Below are positions 1-6,148 of a DNA stretch of 13,346 nt, piece by piece. Made by a program: the position numbers and the translations under genes. Under the pieces are notes generated by a model. That model was not told where the DNA came from, did no database searches, and saw only the letters and a program-made list of their open reading frames with translations. Origin of the DNA: Firmicutes bacterium UBA4916 (GTDB taxonomy: Bacteria; Bacillota; Clostridia; Tissierellales; Tepidimicrobiaceae); contig DHBY01000062.1 in the NCBI GenBank assembly GCA_002398845.1, forward strand, positions 3,647-16,992, read 5' to 3'. Each line of letters starts with the position of its first letter. The stretch's first letter is position 1.

Positions 1-26
1 CCACCAATAAATGCAATTTTTGTCAT
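1..26 (-). CDS. 5' end of a gene cut by the window edge; possible Rossmann-fold protein
   Basis: Only the first eight full codons are visible, reading M-T-K-I-A-F-I-G and then a codon that begins with G. A GGAGG ribosome site sits six bases before the ATG, and a good promoter lies about 40 bases further up, so this is a real gene start. A beta strand running straight into a Gly-rich turn (KIAFIGG) is typical of dinucleotide-binding Rossmann folds, such as pyrroline-5-carboxylate reductase or FAD/NAD-dependent enzymes. That is only a hint from eight residues, and no product can be named. It is the next gene after the Pst-like operon but has its own promoter. Confidence 0.6.
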
Positions 27-64
27 CTTATCCCTCCGTAATTTCTATTTATTTCTCAACCTAT

Positions 65-93
65 ATTTTACTCTTTTACAAAAACCTTATCAA
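65..93 (-). promoter_or_regulatory. Sigma-A type promoter for the partial gene at the left edge
   Basis: On the minus strand a TTGATA box (88-93) and a TAAAAT box (65-70) are separated by exactly 17 bases, close to the vegetative consensus. It lies after the pstB repeat hairpin and about 40 bases before the ATG at 24-26, so the left-edge gene is probably transcribed separately from the transporter operon. Confidence 0.6.
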
Positions 94-122
94 GGAATAT
101 AAGCACTTTATTCATGAACTAA

Positions 123-164
123 AACTTGACAACACCCCCGTCCCTTTGTCAATTCTGTCAAGTT
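123..164. repeat. Dispersed GGGGACGGGGG-type repeat, copy 1, with inverted ends; possible pstB terminator
   Basis: Bases 123-152 match 4072-4101 at 29 of 30 positions. The ends AACTTGACA (123-131) and TGTCAAGTT (156-164) are inverted repeats around a GC-rich core (CACCCCCGTCCC on the plus strand). This copy has an extra internal TTGTCAA, as if part of its end had been duplicated. It overlaps the pstB stop codon, and on the minus strand the stem is followed by TTTT, so it may also stop transcription. It resembles the small GGGGACGG-containing palindromic repeats scattered through many Firmicute genomes. That assignment rests on memory of the motif, not on a search. Confidence 0.7.
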
Positions 165-906
165 ATCCATATATTCCTTCTATATATTCCTTTGTCCTAT
201 TATCCTTAGGATTGGTGAATATTTCTTCCGTTTCCCCGTACTCTATTAACTCGCCATCTAATATGAATGCTGTATAATCGGATATTCTTTTGGCTTGTGA
301 TAGATTATGGGTTACTATAACTATAGTATAATCCCTAGATAATTTTAAAAGCATATCCTCTATATTGGCAGTATTTTTAAAATCTAATTGAGAGCAAGGT
401 TCATCTAATAATAGGACTTCTGGTTCTACAGTAAGGGCTCTTCCTATGCAAAGTCTTTGTTGTTGCCCTCCTGAAAGTTTAGTGGCCTTAGTATTTATAT
501 CATGATTTATTTCATCAAATAATCCTACCTTCCTTAATGTATCCTCTACTATACTATTTAGCTTGAGTCTATCCTTTATACCATAATATTTAGGGGCATA
601 GGTTAAATTTTTATATATTGAAAATGGAAAAGGTGTTGGCTTTTGGAATACCATACCTATCCTCCTTCTTATTTCATCTTTTTCGTAAGATAATATATCT
701 TTATCCTTAAAGAATATTTTCCCCGTAAAATTTCCTCCATTTTCTTCAATCATAAGATTTAAAGTTGTAAGTAAGGTTGATTTTCCACAGCCAGATGGCC
801 CTATTATAGCTGTTATCTTGTTCTCCATAATATTCATAGATAAATCTTTTAATACTTTCCTATTTCCATAACTTACAGATAAATTATTTGTTGTAAGTAT
901 ATCCAT
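163..906 (-). CDS. pstB: Pst-type (phosphate family) ABC transporter ATPase, divergent
   Basis: This is the cytoplasmic ATPase that would power import through the two permeases encoded just before it. Walker A is GPSGCGKST (36-44), the Q-loop Gln is in GMVFQKPTPFPFSIY (84-98), the ABC signature is LSGGQQQR (144-151), Walker B is VLLLDEP (164-170) and the switch His is H200. The PFPFSIY stretch and the ending SDYTAFILDGELIEYG...TNPKDNRT are typical of PstB, and 247 residues is the usual length. The stretch after Walker B reads CSQLDFKNT, where ordinary PstB has TSALDPIST, a clear departure around the D-loop. The ATG follows the pstA stop directly, and its ribosome site is inside the pstA tail (AGGAAGGGAG). 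The family is certain; phosphate as the substrate is not. Confidence 0.9.
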   Translation of the reverse strand: MDILTTNNLSVSYGNRKVLKDLSMNIMENKITAIIGPSGCGKSTLLTTLNLMIEENGGNFTGKIFFKDKDILSYEKDEIRRRIGMVFQKPTPFPFSIYKNLTYAPKYYGIKDRLKLNSIVEDTLRKVGLFDEINHDINTKATKLSGGQQQRLCIGRALTVEPEVLLLDEPCSQLDFKNTANIEDMLLKLSRDYTIVIVTHNLSQAKRISDYTAFILDGELIEYGETEEIFTNPKDNRTKEYIEGIYG

Positions 907-1743
907 CTAACTATGCTCCCTTCCTCTCATATTTAAAACCACTGATATAATATTTATTATAAGTAAAATCATTATAAGGACTAAGGCTGTTCCATAGGCT
1001 TTTTCAAGTGATATCCCTTCCCCTGTCAGTATATATAGATGGAAGGGTAATGCCATTACTGGCGAAGATAAGGACTTAGGTATAGGGGCAAATATTACTG
1101 CACCAGTTAATATAATTGGAGCTGCAGCTCCCATGGCAAATCCACCGGCTAAGGTTATTGCAGAGATAATATCTTTTTTACATATAGGTAGTATTAACTT
1201 AAATATGGTGTAAGCTTTAGATATGCCAAGGACATAGGAAGATTCCACGATGCTTTTATCTATTTCTCTTAAGGTTTTTTCTACCCTTACTTCGATATAG
1301 GGAAATATCATAATTCCTAAGGTTAAGCCTGCAGAAAGTAATGACCTACCTAATCCTAAATATAATACCAATAATGTATATCCAAATAAGCCTAATATTA
1401 TAGATGGGGTTCCTGCCATACATTGAACTATTAAATGGATTATGCTCTCTATTTTTTTAAATCTACAATAAAACACCGTATACACAGCAGTTGAAATAGC
1501 CAATATGGATGCAAATATACAGGCTATAATCATAAGAAATAAGCTTCCTATAATAGCGGGAAAAATTCCTCCTTCTGAGCCGATAGGTATGCCTTTTGGG
1601 TCCCCAAATATAAATTCCATATTTATAGAAGCTATCCCATTTTTAAAAATATAACCAAAGATATATATTACCACAGTAAACATAAGCAAAGTACTTAATA
1701 TAATCCATATTTTAAACAAGGAATCTTTTATTTTCTCACTCAT
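907..1743 (-). CDS. pstA: Pst-type ABC transporter permease, PstA-like, lacking the conserved Arg and Glu
   Basis: This 278-residue inner-membrane permease has about six hydrophobic segments (roughly 12-32, 62-90, 105-130, 135-150, 190-220, 248-270). PstA-like marks include EGGIFPAIIGSL (57-68), GTPSIILGLFGY (111-122) and the coupling-loop pattern VESSYVLGISKAYTIFKLILP (166-186), which contacts the ATPase. In most PstA proteins the next helix carries R-A-I-G-E-T-A-P. Here it reads F-A-M-G-A-A-A-P (202-209), so the Arg (Arg220 in E. coli, known to be essential for phosphate uptake) and the Glu are replaced by Phe202 and Ala206. It lies 22 bases after pstC, with ribosome site AAGGA, and touches pstB. 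It probably pairs with the PstC-like protein as a heterodimer. Confidence 0.9.
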   Translation of the reverse strand: MSEKIKDSLFKIWIILSTLLMFTVVIYIFGYIFKNGIASINMEFIFGDPKGIPIGSEGGIFPAIIGSLFLMIIACIFASILAISTAVYTVFYCRFKKIESIIHLIVQCMAGTPSIILGLFGYTLLVLYLGLGRSLLSAGLTLGIMIFPYIEVRVEKTLREIDKSIVESSYVLGISKAYTIFKLILPICKKDIISAITLAGGFAMGAAAPIILTGAVIFAPIPKSLSSPVMALPFHLYILTGEGISLEKAYGTALVLIMILLIINIISVVLNMRGREHS

Positions 1744-1765
1744 TTTTATCAGTCCTTATATTCAT

Positions 1766-2629
1766 TTAAATATCCATTCTTTTTTTAATAAAATACAAGA
1801 ATATATTTATTATAAATAATATCAACATAAGTATAAATCCCGCTGCAAAAAGAGAATGATAATGTAAACTTCCTACCTCCGCCATGCCCATCTCAAGGGC
1901 AATAAGAGAAGGAATGGTTTGACACTTTTTAAGTAATTTAGGCATTATTGGGGCATTGCCTATAACCATCATAACTGCCATGGTTTCTCCCATGCCCCTA
2001 CCTAAAGCTAAGACTATACTAGCTAGAATACTCCTTCTACTTTCTGGTATTACTATTTTTCGAATCATATAAGATTTAGAAACTCCCAAAGCATTGGAAT
2101 ATTGGGCGTATTCTTTATATACTTTTTCCATAGATTCGTCACAGGTAGATATAATGTATGGTAACATCATTATAGAAAGGATTATCCCACCAGCTAATAC
2201 GGATTCTCCTGAAGAAAAAGAAAATTTAACTTCAAAAAACTTCACCAATACCAATAAGCCTATAAAACCATATACTACAGATGGAATACCTGCTAATACA
2301 TCTACAATTCCTCTTATAAACCTTTTCATCTTGTCGCCTGTATAACTAGATAAAACTACTGCAGAGCCAACACCTATAGGTAAGGCGATTATAATACCTA
2401 CGAAGGATACATAGGCAGTACCTAATATTATAGGCAGTATTGATAAATCATCTGGAGAACCCAAAGGGTTCCAAGTTTTCCCTGATATAAACTTTAATAT
2501 AGGGACTTCTTTAAAAAATACAATACTTTCCTTGAATATGAATATTACTATGAAGGCAAGAAGTAACATAGAAAACAAAGTTAAAAATTTCATTATAAAT
2601 TTAAAAATCTTCTCTCCAATATTTTTCAT
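1766..2629 (-). CDS. pstC: Pst-type ABC transporter permease, PstC-like
   Basis: This 287-residue membrane permease has an N-terminal anchor helix (16-33), the PstC-typical loop GKTWNPLG (50-57), helices around 63-95, 106-130, 145-160 and 203-225, and a last helix at 258-281. GIPSVVYGFIGLL (114-126) and ALGRGMGETMAVMMVIGN (208-225) are strong family signatures. Unlike the neighbouring PstA-like protein it keeps the Arg and Glu of the R-x-x-G-E motif. The coupling loop is NALGVSKSYMIRKIVIP (179-195). Translation starts from a GGGGTGA ribosome site that lies directly after the terminator-like hairpin separating it from pstS, so it is probably made at a lower level than the binding protein. Confidence 0.93.
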   Translation of the reverse strand: MKNIGEKIFKFIMKFLTLFSMLLLAFIVIFIFKESIVFFKEVPILKFISGKTWNPLGSPDDLSILPIILGTAYVSFVGIIIALPIGVGSAVVLSSYTGDKMKRFIRGIVDVLAGIPSVVYGFIGLLVLVKFFEVKFSFSSGESVLAGGIILSIMMLPYIISTCDESMEKVYKEYAQYSNALGVSKSYMIRKIVIPESRRSILASIVLALGRGMGETMAVMMVIGNAPIMPKLLKKCQTIPSLIALEMGMAEVGSLHYHSLFAAGFILMLILFIINIFLYFIKKRMDI

Positions 2630-2640
2630 TCAATCACCCC

Positions 2641-2672
2641 AAAAAAATTCAAGGGCTAAAGCCCCTGAATTT
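2641..2672 (-). terminator. Intercistronic terminator-like hairpin between pstS and pstC
   Basis: Twelve-base arms (2645-2656 and 2661-2672) with one G-U/A-C type mismatch close on a TAAA loop. On the minus strand they are followed by seven Ts (2641-2647). The hairpin begins at the pstS stop codon and ends about 12 bases before the pstC start. Partial read-through would give more binding protein than membrane complex, a common arrangement in ABC importer operons, and the stem could also protect the pstS mRNA 3' end. Confidence 0.75.
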
Positions 2673-3597
2673 AATTAACTGGCACAAAGCCCATCTTTTC
2701 AATGATTTCTGATCCCTTTTCCGATGTAAGTACATTAACAAAAGCAAGTTGTTCTGGTGTTAATTCACCTTTCTTAACTACTATAAGGGGTCTAGAAATT
2801 TTATATGAACGATTTGCTATATTTTCCTTTGTTGGCTCAACTCCATCAACTTTTAAAGGAATAAGTTTCCCTTCATTTTGATTAACCATTCCAAAGGAGG
2901 CATATCCTATAGCATCTTTGTTTTCCATTACTTTAGTCACTAAAGCGCCCATAGAAGGAGCTTGTATAGCATCTTCTCTAACCTCTGTATCCCCCATTAT
3001 GCTTTTTTGGAATACTTCATGGGCCCCGCCGCCTAGATCTCTTATAACTACGACTATCTCTTTATGCTCAAGACCATTATCCACTTCATCCCAGTATTTG
3101 TATTCGCCTGAGAATATTTTCTTTATTTCTTCTGTGCTTAAATCATCTTTTATTTTATATAATGGGTTTTCTGGATTAATGGATATAGTTAATGCATCTA
3201 TACCAAGGGTATAATCCTTCATATCCCCAATTTTTTCTTTTTCTTCATCTTTTATTTCCCTTGCTAACATACCAAAATCGCTAGTTCCTTCGAGAACTGA
3301 TTTAACACCAGCACCAGACCCGCCTGCTGAAACATATATGGCAATGTTTTCTTCTGGGAAATTTGGATCTACTTTATCCCAAGTTGTATATTCTTCTATA
3401 AAATCTGCTGCTATAGCCGATATTACAGGTGCTAGAGTAGATGAACCATTAAATGTCATTTGAGCCTTAAAATCTTTACTACCTTCAACAATCTCTTCAT
3501 CATTTTCTGGAGATGTTGATTCCTTCTTACCACATCCAGTTATAGCTATTGCAAATACTAGAACAATGCATAAAAACAAACTAATTCGTCGTTTCAT
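2671..3597 (-). CDS. pstS: Pst-type substrate-binding lipoprotein (PBP-like), divergent from phosphate-binding PstS
   Basis: This 308-residue secreted lipoprotein would capture an anion outside the membrane for the downstream permeases. The signal peptide (1-21) ends in a lipobox I-T-G-C, with C22 as the lipid attachment site, followed by a charged linker (23-45). Family marks are NGSSTLAPVISAIAADF (50-66), SAGGSGAGVKSVLEGTSDFGM (90-110), where PstS binds ligand, and the ending GFVPVN. The second ligand loop, normally R-x-x-G-S-G-T, reads RDLGGGAHE (186-194), so the Ser and Thr that contact phosphate in E. coli PstS are Gly and Ala here. It starts from AAGGAGG seven bases before the ATG. The PBP-like family is certain. 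The ligand is open: phosphate, or another oxyanion such as tungstate or molybdate suggested by the neighbours. Confidence 0.9.
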   Translation of the reverse strand: MKRRISLFLCIVLVFAIAITGCGKKESTSPENDEEIVEGSKDFKAQMTFNGSSTLAPVISAIAADFIEEYTTWDKVDPNFPEENIAIYVSAGGSGAGVKSVLEGTSDFGMLAREIKDEEKEKIGDMKDYTLGIDALTISINPENPLYKIKDDLSTEEIKKIFSGEYKYWDEVDNGLEHKEIVVVIRDLGGGAHEVFQKSIMGDTEVREDAIQAPSMGALVTKVMENKDAIGYASFGMVNQNEGKLIPLKVDGVEPTKENIANRSYKISRPLIVVKKGELTPEQLAFVNVLTSEKGSEIIEKMGFVPVN

Positions 3598-3658
3598 TAA
3601 AAATCCTCCTTAATATAATTATTATTTATCTTTCAAATATTATTGCTGCATTGTTAAT

Positions 3659-3686
3659 TTTATAGCATGTTGCTTTGTATTTCCAA
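3659..3686 (-). promoter_or_regulatory. Promoter of the Pst-like operon with extended -10
   Basis: On the minus strand TTGGAA (3681-3686) is followed after 16 bases by TGC-TATAAA, with the TATAAA at 3659-3664 and the TG forming an extended -10. Transcription would start near 3652, leaving a leader of about 55 bases before pstS. I see no convincing array of PhoP-type TTAACA repeats here. The rest of the gap (3598-3776) holds only the operator-like palindrome noted separately. Confidence 0.6.
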
Positions 3687-3700
3687 TAGATAATATCTAT
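3686..3700. promoter_or_regulatory. Operator-like palindrome abutting the pstS -35 box
   Basis: ATAGATA-A-TATCTAT is a perfect 7+1+7 inverted repeat whose last base touches the -35 hexamer of the Pst-like promoter. Its position suits a repressor or activator site. The regulator is unknown, and the sequence is AT-rich, so chance cannot be excluded. Confidence 0.4.
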
Positions 3701-3776
3701 AGCTCCCCGTTTATGTATCAACATTTCCTATATAGCAAACTTTTAATTTGAATATCCTAATAATGATTTAGATGCT

Positions 3777-3809
3777 AAAAAAAATAGCCTGATTAAACAA
3801 TCAGACTAT
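3777..3809 (-). terminator. Rho-independent terminator after the moaD-like gene
   Basis: Eleven-base arms (3784-3794 and 3799-3809) with one G-T pair and a four-base loop are followed on the minus strand by seven Ts (3777-3783). The stem includes the TAG stop codon of the moaD-like gene. It separates that gene from the transporter operon. Confidence 0.85.
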
Positions 3810-4033
3810 CCCCCTCCAACTGGTGGAAATAAAGCTATTATGTCTCCGTCTTTAAGTTCTCTATGAAAAGGCCCATCCATTCCATTAAGCAAGGCTATGC
3901 TTACCTCCTTCTCATCAATATCCAAAATTTTAATTACATCTGAAATAGTTGTTCCTTCTTCCAACTCCATGATTTGCTTTTTTTCTCTTCCTTCTCTAAA
4001 ATAAGCAAATAACCGAACTTCAACCTTTAACAA
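3806..4033 (-). CDS. moaD: MoaD/ThiS-family ubiquitin-like sulfur carrier
   Basis: This small beta-grasp protein is of the type that carries sulfur as a C-terminal thiocarboxylate to make the dithiolene of molybdopterin/tungstopterin. Sequence marks are the N-terminal strand KVEVRLFAYFRE, the TTISDVIKIL helix, the loop DGDIIALFPPV and the essential Gly tail, here three glycines (PPVGGG) instead of the usual two. The AGGAGG site lies eight bases before a TTG codon at 4033. The upstream GTG at 4042 overlaps that site and cannot be the start, so I use the TTG (75 residues). It follows the AOR gene but has its own promoter and terminator. It could serve general molybdopterin synthesis or be dedicated to the tungsten enzyme next door. 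No MoaE partner lies in this window. Confidence 0.85.
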   Translation of the reverse strand: MLKVEVRLFAYFREGREKKQIMELEEGTTISDVIKILDIDEKEVSIALLNGMDGPFHRELKDGDIIALFPPVGGG

Positions 4034-4053
4034 ATTTTCCACCTCCTACTATT

Positions 4054-4081
4054 ATTATATATTATAAGAATAACTTGACAA
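4054..4081 (-). promoter_or_regulatory. Promoter of the moaD-like gene, -35 supplied by the repeat element
   Basis: On the minus strand TTGTCA (4076-4081) and a perfect TATAAT (4054-4059) are 16 bases apart. The TTGTCA lies in the inverted end of the dispersed repeat at 4072-4104, so insertion of that element may have created or replaced this promoter. It explains transcription downstream of the AOR terminator. Confidence 0.6.
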
Positions 4082-4104
4082 CACCCCCGTCCCCTTGTCA
4101 AGTT
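4072..4104. repeat. Dispersed GGGGACGGGGG-type repeat, copy 2
   Basis: AACTTGACAA and TTGTCAAGTT form perfect ten-base inverted ends around a CACCCCCGTCCCC core. Thirty bases match the copy next to pstB with one difference. It lies between the AOR terminator and the moaD-like gene. This copy looks intact, while the pstB copy carries an extra partial end. Confidence 0.75.
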
Positions 4105-4107
4105 TGA

Positions 4108-4143
4108 TAAAAGGTGGCAGGGGATTTCCCCTGTCACCTTTTT
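4108..4143 (-). terminator. Rho-independent terminator after the AOR gene
   Basis: A long stem (arms 4109-4123 and 4128-4142) with one A-C mismatch closes on a four-base loop. On the minus strand it ends in TTTT, and As and Ts flank both sides, so it could work in both directions. It starts three bases after the AOR stop codon and makes the AOR message single-gene. Confidence 0.85.
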
Positions 4144-4145
4144 TA

Positions 4146-5969
4146 TTAGCAGTTTATATATTTTTTATATGCTTCAAGTCCTAATCTTTCTAGTGTTTCT
4201 TCAGTTGGTATTCCCTTTTCATCCCAACCTCTTACAGCGTAATATTCAGGAAGTAATTTATCGAGATGATGTACATGACCTTTTGTAGGCCCATTTACTA
4301 CAGGTTCTTCTAATAGTCTCTTTGGAAGTTTATCATGAGAACTATCTATACCTTCTCTTAAGTTAAATAGTTTTTCTAAGTTCCAAACTCTTTCTCCTGC
4401 TTCTAATAATGTTTCATCATTATATATATCTCCACATACTGCATTGTACATATCTACATAGTCAGGTAAACCTAATCCAAAGGTACTGAATACACAAAGT
4501 CCTATAGAGTCTATAACAGCAGTTAAATCGTGGAAAGTCTTAGCATAAGCTGCTTTTCCTTCTAAAGCTAGCCTATCTAGTTTCTCTGGATAGCCTAATA
4601 TTTCAGGGTTTATCATATATCCTTTAATATGACAGCCACCTCTATTATTTACAGCGTAGGTAATACCATGTCCTTGGACTCCTCTTGGGTCATAAGCTGG
4701 AAGTTCTTGTTTCTTAACAGTCATAGATATTTCTGGAGCACCATATGATTCTGCCAATCTATAGGAGCCTTCAGCTAATTTATCACCAAAGCCTTCCCTT
4801 AATGCCATCTTCTTTGTCCAGCCTACTACAGCATTTTTATCTCCCCATTTTAGGCTTAGGCCATCTGCTAATATTTCTTCGTCTTTAATGTATCCTTTTT
4901 CATAAAGTTCCATAGCAGCTGCTATTGTCGCACCAGTTGAAATAGTATCTAACCCATACTCATTACAAATCATATTACATTCATTTATTGCATCATAATC
5001 ATAGACATCGCAATCAGCTCCAAAGGACCATATAGTTTCGTATTCAGGTCCACCAACAGGTGTACCATCAGCTAATTTAACTATTCTACCACAAGCTATT
5101 GGACATCTAAAGCAAGGATTTTTCCTAACAAGATATTTTTCAGTCATAGTTTCTCCAGATATTAAATCGGCTTTATCAGTATAGGATTCTTGGAAGTTTT
5201 TAACTGGCATTACGCCATTCTCATTAATTATATTTACTAAAACAGCACTACCGTAAGTTGGCAGCCCACCACCAGCTACTGGATCTTCTATAAGGGTTTT
5301 AACCTTTTCTTGTGATACTTTCTTAGTTCTTTCTTCGTCAAATATATTTATTTTATTCGTTCCTTTAACAGCTACTGCCTTAAGGTTTTTATAACCCATA
5401 ACTGCTCCTACACCACCACGGCCTGCTGCTCTATCTATATCGTTCATTATAGCAGCCATTGGCGATAGCTTTTCTCCTGCTGGCCCTATACAAAGAACTT
5501 TAACACCTTCTAATTCTTTTTCAATTGCCTCAGTTGTTTCACTAGCAGTCTTTCCCCAAAGATAAGTGGCATCTCTAATTTCCACCTTATCATCTTCAAT
5601 ATAAAGGTATACTGGCTTATCAGCCTTTCCTTCAAATATTATAACATCATGTCCTGTAGCCTTAAACTTTGCTCCCCATTGTCCACCAGAGTTAGCAATG
5701 GCAATAGCTCCTGTCAAAGGTGATTTTGTAATAACCATATACCTTCCACTAGTTGGTACAGGTGCCCCTGTTAAAGCCCCTGCAGCAATTATCAACTTGT
5801 TTTCTTCACTTAATGGCTCTACATTAGCAGGGACTTCATCCATCATGATTTTTACTCCAAGTCCTCTTGAACCTAAATATTTTTGAGCTACCTCTAAATC
5901 TAGAGGCTCTACTTTAGTGGTTCTGTTAGTTAAATTTACCCTTAAAATTTTTCCCATATATCCATTCAT
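4146..5969 (-). CDS. aor: Tungsten-dependent aldehyde:ferredoxin oxidoreductase
   Basis: This enzyme oxidises aldehydes to carboxylic acids (or does the reverse) using ferredoxin, with a tungsten bis-pterin and one 4Fe-4S cluster; it is cytoplasmic and oxygen-sensitive. At 607 residues it is almost the same length as the Pyrococcus furiosus enzyme (605). The cluster ligands are C286-x2-C289-x3-C293 and the distant C492, two residues off the P. furiosus numbering. Pterin-binding stretches include GSRGLG (33-38), NSGGQWG (93-99) and DRAAGRGGVGAVMG (179-192). E311 in PEYETIW and H447 in RGGCHIKG match active-site residues. It has an AGGAGG site nine bases before the ATG, a sigma-54 promoter upstream and a terminator right after. 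In amino-acid fermenting anaerobes such enzymes remove aldehydes made from 2-oxo acids; the substrate here is unknown. Confidence 0.96.
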   Translation of the reverse strand: MNGYMGKILRVNLTNRTTKVEPLDLEVAQKYLGSRGLGVKIMMDEVPANVEPLSEENKLIIAAGALTGAPVPTSGRYMVITKSPLTGAIAIANSGGQWGAKFKATGHDVIIFEGKADKPVYLYIEDDKVEIRDATYLWGKTASETTEAIEKELEGVKVLCIGPAGEKLSPMAAIMNDIDRAAGRGGVGAVMGYKNLKAVAVKGTNKINIFDEERTKKVSQEKVKTLIEDPVAGGGLPTYGSAVLVNIINENGVMPVKNFQESYTDKADLISGETMTEKYLVRKNPCFRCPIACGRIVKLADGTPVGGPEYETIWSFGADCDVYDYDAINECNMICNEYGLDTISTGATIAAAMELYEKGYIKDEEILADGLSLKWGDKNAVVGWTKKMALREGFGDKLAEGSYRLAESYGAPEISMTVKKQELPAYDPRGVQGHGITYAVNNRGGCHIKGYMINPEILGYPEKLDRLALEGKAAYAKTFHDLTAVIDSIGLCVFSTFGLGLPDYVDMYNAVCGDIYNDETLLEAGERVWNLEKLFNLREGIDSSHDKLPKRLLEEPVVNGPTKGHVHHLDKLLPEYYAVRGWDEKGIPTEETLERLGLEAYKKYINC

Positions 5970-6025
5970 AGCGGTAATCCTCCTTTATATTTAAAACCAA
6001 TTTTCCCTTAGTATAGTTATATTAA

Positions 6026-6041
6026 TGCACATTTTGTGCCA
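6026..6041 (-). promoter_or_regulatory. Sigma-54 (-24/-12) promoter of the AOR gene
   Basis: The minus strand reads TGGCAC-AAAAT-GTGCA, with GG and GC exactly ten bases apart as sigma-54 RNA polymerase requires. The only departure from consensus is G for the first T of TTGCA. Transcription would begin near 6015, about 45 bases before the AOR start codon. It lies directly downstream of the gene for a sigma-54 activator and its likely binding sites. Confidence 0.85.
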
Positions 6042-6044
6042 ATA

Positions 6045-6074
6045 AATAAAAGCCTTGATATCAAGGCTTTTATT
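6045..6074. terminator. Perfect 30-bp palindrome, terminator of the moaA-to-regulator transcript
   Basis: Two 15-base arms are exact reverse complements with the centre at 6059/6060. On the minus strand the GC part GCCTTGATATCAAGGC is followed by TTTTATTTATT. It lies 34 bases after the stop of the regulator gene and just before the sigma-54 promoter, so it would end the cofactor-gene message and insulate the AOR promoter from read-through. It is symmetric and may act in either direction. Confidence 0.75.
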
Positions 6075-6080
6075 TTCAAT

Positions 6081-6148
6081 GTTCTATTATAGAACATTTT
6101 ATTCCCATTATGACTGTTCCGTAGTGGAACTCTGTTCAAATTTAGAAC
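6081..6148. promoter_or_regulatory. Three tandem GTTC-N7-GAAC palindromes, likely enhancer sites for the sigma-54 activator
   Basis: Site A (6081-6095) is GTTCTATTATAGAAC, site B (6116-6130) is GTTCCGTAGTGGAAC and site C (6134-6148) is GTTCAAATTTAGAAC. All are 15 bases long with the same spacing, and all have a T before GTTC. Site A extends to a perfect 9+3+9 inverted repeat at 6078-6098. Sites B and C lie inside the last codons of the regulator gene. Centres are about 48, 83 and 101 bases upstream of the GG of the AOR -24 box, a usual distance for enhancer-binding proteins. The Fis-type DNA-binding domain of the neighbouring regulator is the obvious candidate protein. Confidence 0.75.

Noticed and set aside
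11..277. Plus-strand open frame of 88 codons at the left edge
   Set aside because: It crosses the repeat and the antisense of pstB, has no ribosome site and reads as low-complexity hydrophobic sequence; it is a shadow of the minus-strand genes.
2918..3214. Plus-strand open frame of 98 codons inside pstS
   Set aside because: It lies wholly opposite a well-supported lipoprotein gene and has no recognisable domain or ribosome site.
3598..3776. PhoP-type direct repeats upstream of pstS
   Set aside because: Only an isolated TTAACA is visible, with no regular 11-base spacing partner.
4113..4132. TGGCAG on the plus strand near 4115 as a second sigma-54 promoter
   Set aside because: There is no GC at the -12 position, it points away from every gene, and it is one arm of the AOR terminator stem.
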